From the NCBI GenBank assembly GCA_900552465.1, contig URZO01000027.1, positions 1 to 42,323 on the forward strand: 42,323 nt of DNA, given 5' to 3'. This DNA is from an uncultured Parabacteroides sp. (GTDB taxonomy: Bacteria; Bacteroidota; Bacteroidia; Bacteroidales; Tannerellaceae). The notes under the pieces are model-generated. The model had not been told where the DNA came from. It did not search any database and saw only the letters and a program-made list of their open reading frames with translations. The translations under genes and the position numbers were made by a program. Below, one piece after another: positions 41,320 through 42,323 of this stretch (its first letter is position 1; every line of letters begins with the position of its first letter).

Positions 41320-41416
41320 GGTATTGGACAACGGCGTTATCCTGGTAAGGACAGAGGTGTTATCCAGGTAAGGACAGAGGCATTGTCCAGGTAAGGATAA
41401 CGCCTCTATCCAATAC
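41320..41416. repeat. Degenerate tandem repeat (23-bp period) with inverted ends
   Basis: GTTATCC at 41336, GTTATCC at 41359 and ATTGTCC at 41382 begin near-identical units containing (T/A)GGTAAGGA, spaced 23 bp. The outer flanks are inverted: GTATTGGAC...GTTATCC (41321-41342) pairs with GGATAAC...TCCAATAC (41395-41416), three mismatches. Lies between the DUF4469 gene stop and the Sel1 gene start. Confidence 0.82.
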
Positions 41417-41424
41417 AGGCGTTT

Positions 41425-42177
41425 TTAGAGCTCACCGGGACGTTCTTCGTCGCCCTCTTTCGGTCTGCCGCCGATCCAGATTTGTGTACTGACGCTACGC
41501 GGTTCTTTTAGAAGATGAGGGCCAGAATACTGCGTCGTTACCGTCAGTGTATACTCGCCCGTTGGCAGATCCGAAGGGATCAGGATGCTGAGCAGTTTCG
41601 GATTGTTGGTGTCGAGCATGTCGTCGGGTAGGTTCGTGACAACGCCCGATTCGTTGGTCAGGGTGATGCCTACGGCCGGATCGGTGCCGACCTTCTTCAA
41701 CATATTGCCCAGGATTTTGAGGATACGGCCTGCCGTTGCGCTTCCGTCGCGGCGACCGGTTTTGATGTCCTGCGTCTCGAGGATATACATCACATCGGCT
41801 TTCTCGCCCAGAATGTTGACCGTCGTTTCGGCAATGGCCTCGCGCAGGCCTTTGTCTTGCGTCAGGCGGACGTAGATCGAGTTCTTTTCCTTGTTCCAGG
41901 TGCCGCCTTCGACCACGCCCGTGAGCTGCGCCACGGCACGGAAGAGGCCGGTGTTCACACTGTATCCGGTCAGGATCAGGTCCATCAGGATGCGGTTATA
42001 CAGGTCAATGGAATGACGGAGGGTTTCGACGCGAAGCCCGGTGTCCTGTTTCAACATCTCGTCGATGATGTCCTGTTGGGTGAGACTGCCTGCCGATTCG
42101 AGGATCAGGATCTTGTCTGTTTTGTTGTCTGTCGTCACCGAGTTGTCGGCAAGCCAGGCTTTCAATACTTTCTTCAT
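41425..42177 (-). CDS. HU-like protein with DUF4469 C-terminal domain and EERPGEL tail
   Basis: A 250-residue protein of a Bacteroidetes class that fuses an HU/IHF-like N-terminal half (about 1-130, MKKVLKAWLADNSVTTDN, NRILMDLILTGYSVNTGLFRAVAQLTG, HU-like helices and strands) to a DUF4469 immunoglobulin-like domain (about 135-235, VGITLTNESGVVTNLPDDML, LPTGEYTLTVTTQYSG). The first half may bind DNA; the role is unknown. It ends DEERPGEL, the same last seven residues as the HU-like protein at 14769-15218. A small dyad (TGGCGGG/CCCGCCA, 42295-42313) lies upstream. No promoter consensus was found. Confidence 0.85.
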   Translation of the reverse strand: MKKVLKAWLADNSVTTDNKTDKILILESAGSLTQQDIIDEMLKQDTGLRVETLRHSIDLYNRILMDLILTGYSVNTGLFRAVAQLTGVVEGGTWNKEKNSIYVRLTQDKGLREAIAETTVNILGEKADVMYILETQDIKTGRRDGSATAGRILKILGNMLKKVGTDPAVGITLTNESGVVTNLPDDMLDTNNPKLLSILIPSDLPTGEYTLTVTTQYSGPHLLKEPRSVSTQIWIGGRPKEGDEERPGEL

Positions 42178-42294
42178 ACGCTATTATATTTAAGGAAAAG
42201 CTACGTTGCCGTTCCATTGTTTTTTCTTGTCTCAGAGTCTCCGGGCCTACCGTTGGGGGATGTGTCAGAAGTCCTATTTATAGCGTCTGTGTCC

Positions 42295-42313
42295 TGGCGG
42301 GCTTGCCCCGCCA
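42295..42313. repeat. Small G+C-rich palindrome near the window edge
   Basis: TGGCGGG, a 5-base loop, CCCGCCA. It may be a terminator or part of a short repeat; the window ends 10 bases later. Confidence 0.5.
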
Positions 42314-42323
42314 TCTCATCCTA

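Overview
This window looks like a chromosomal segment of a Bacteroidales bacterium, most probably a Parabacteroides or a close relative. That is inferred from several signs: a SusC/SusD pair with a FecR-type anti-sigma factor, DUF3078, DUF4248/DUF3987/HU-like and DUF4469 proteins, and many promoters carrying the phylum's TAnnTTTG -7 box. No ribosomal marker is present, so genus is an inference.

Layout. (1) 1-6.7 kb, minus strand: a tRNA-Gly cut by the window edge, a Tat-exported SGNH esterase, then purine nucleoside phosphorylase, MTA/SAH deaminase, a DbpA-type RNA helicase and an M20 dipeptidase packed almost end to end, and a HigBA toxin-antitoxin pair with its own promoter. (2) 6.7-11.8 kb: two corrinoid genes (ATP:cob(I)alamin adenosyltransferase and cobyrinate a,c-diamide synthase) flank a secreted sialate O-acetylesterase-like protein; then a MORN-repeat secreted protein and a 6S-like RNA. 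(3) 11.8-15.3 kb: a DUF4248-DUF3987 pair divergent from an HU-like protein. (4) 15.3-18.6 kb: panB, a CirA/BtuB-like TonB receptor, and a NikR-like regulator that has lost the nickel-binding histidines. (5) 18.6-26.4 kb: SusD, SusC and FecR on the minus strand; phosphoglycerate mutase separates FecR from an ECF sigma factor on the plus strand. (6) 26.4-27.2 kb: a gene-free stretch with two sets of short tandem repeats. (7) 27.2-33.4 kb, plus strand: a two-domain GH43 enzyme, a DUF3078 protein, pheS, crcB, nth and a membrane-anchored unknown. (8) 33.4-42.3 kb: an antitoxin followed by a frameshifted ParE-type toxin, pncC and tsaD, a 1507-residue TamB-like protein, a Sel1-repeat protein and a DUF4469 HU-like protein.

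How the parts connect. MtaD and PunA are adjacent and together could salvage methylthioadenosine by way of methylthioinosine. The SusC has an N-terminal STN signalling domain, so SusCD, FecR and the ECF sigma factor form a plausible surface-signalling nutrient uptake system. The NikR-like gene and the TonB receptor share a 10-bp candidate operator.

Most unusual signals. (a) Four gene-free loci (1868-1999, 26687-26780, 26981-27046, 41320-41416) hold degenerate tandem repeats of unrelated sequence but with the same 21-23 bp period, three of them clearly built around a small dyad. (b) Two HU-like proteins 26 kb apart end in the same EERPGEL tail written with different codons. (c) Short palindromic elements are inserted in frame in two proteins. 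(d) The NikR-like regulator lacks its nickel ligands. (e) A long imperfect palindrome abuts the 6S RNA promoter. All calls come from reading the sequence; no database search was run.
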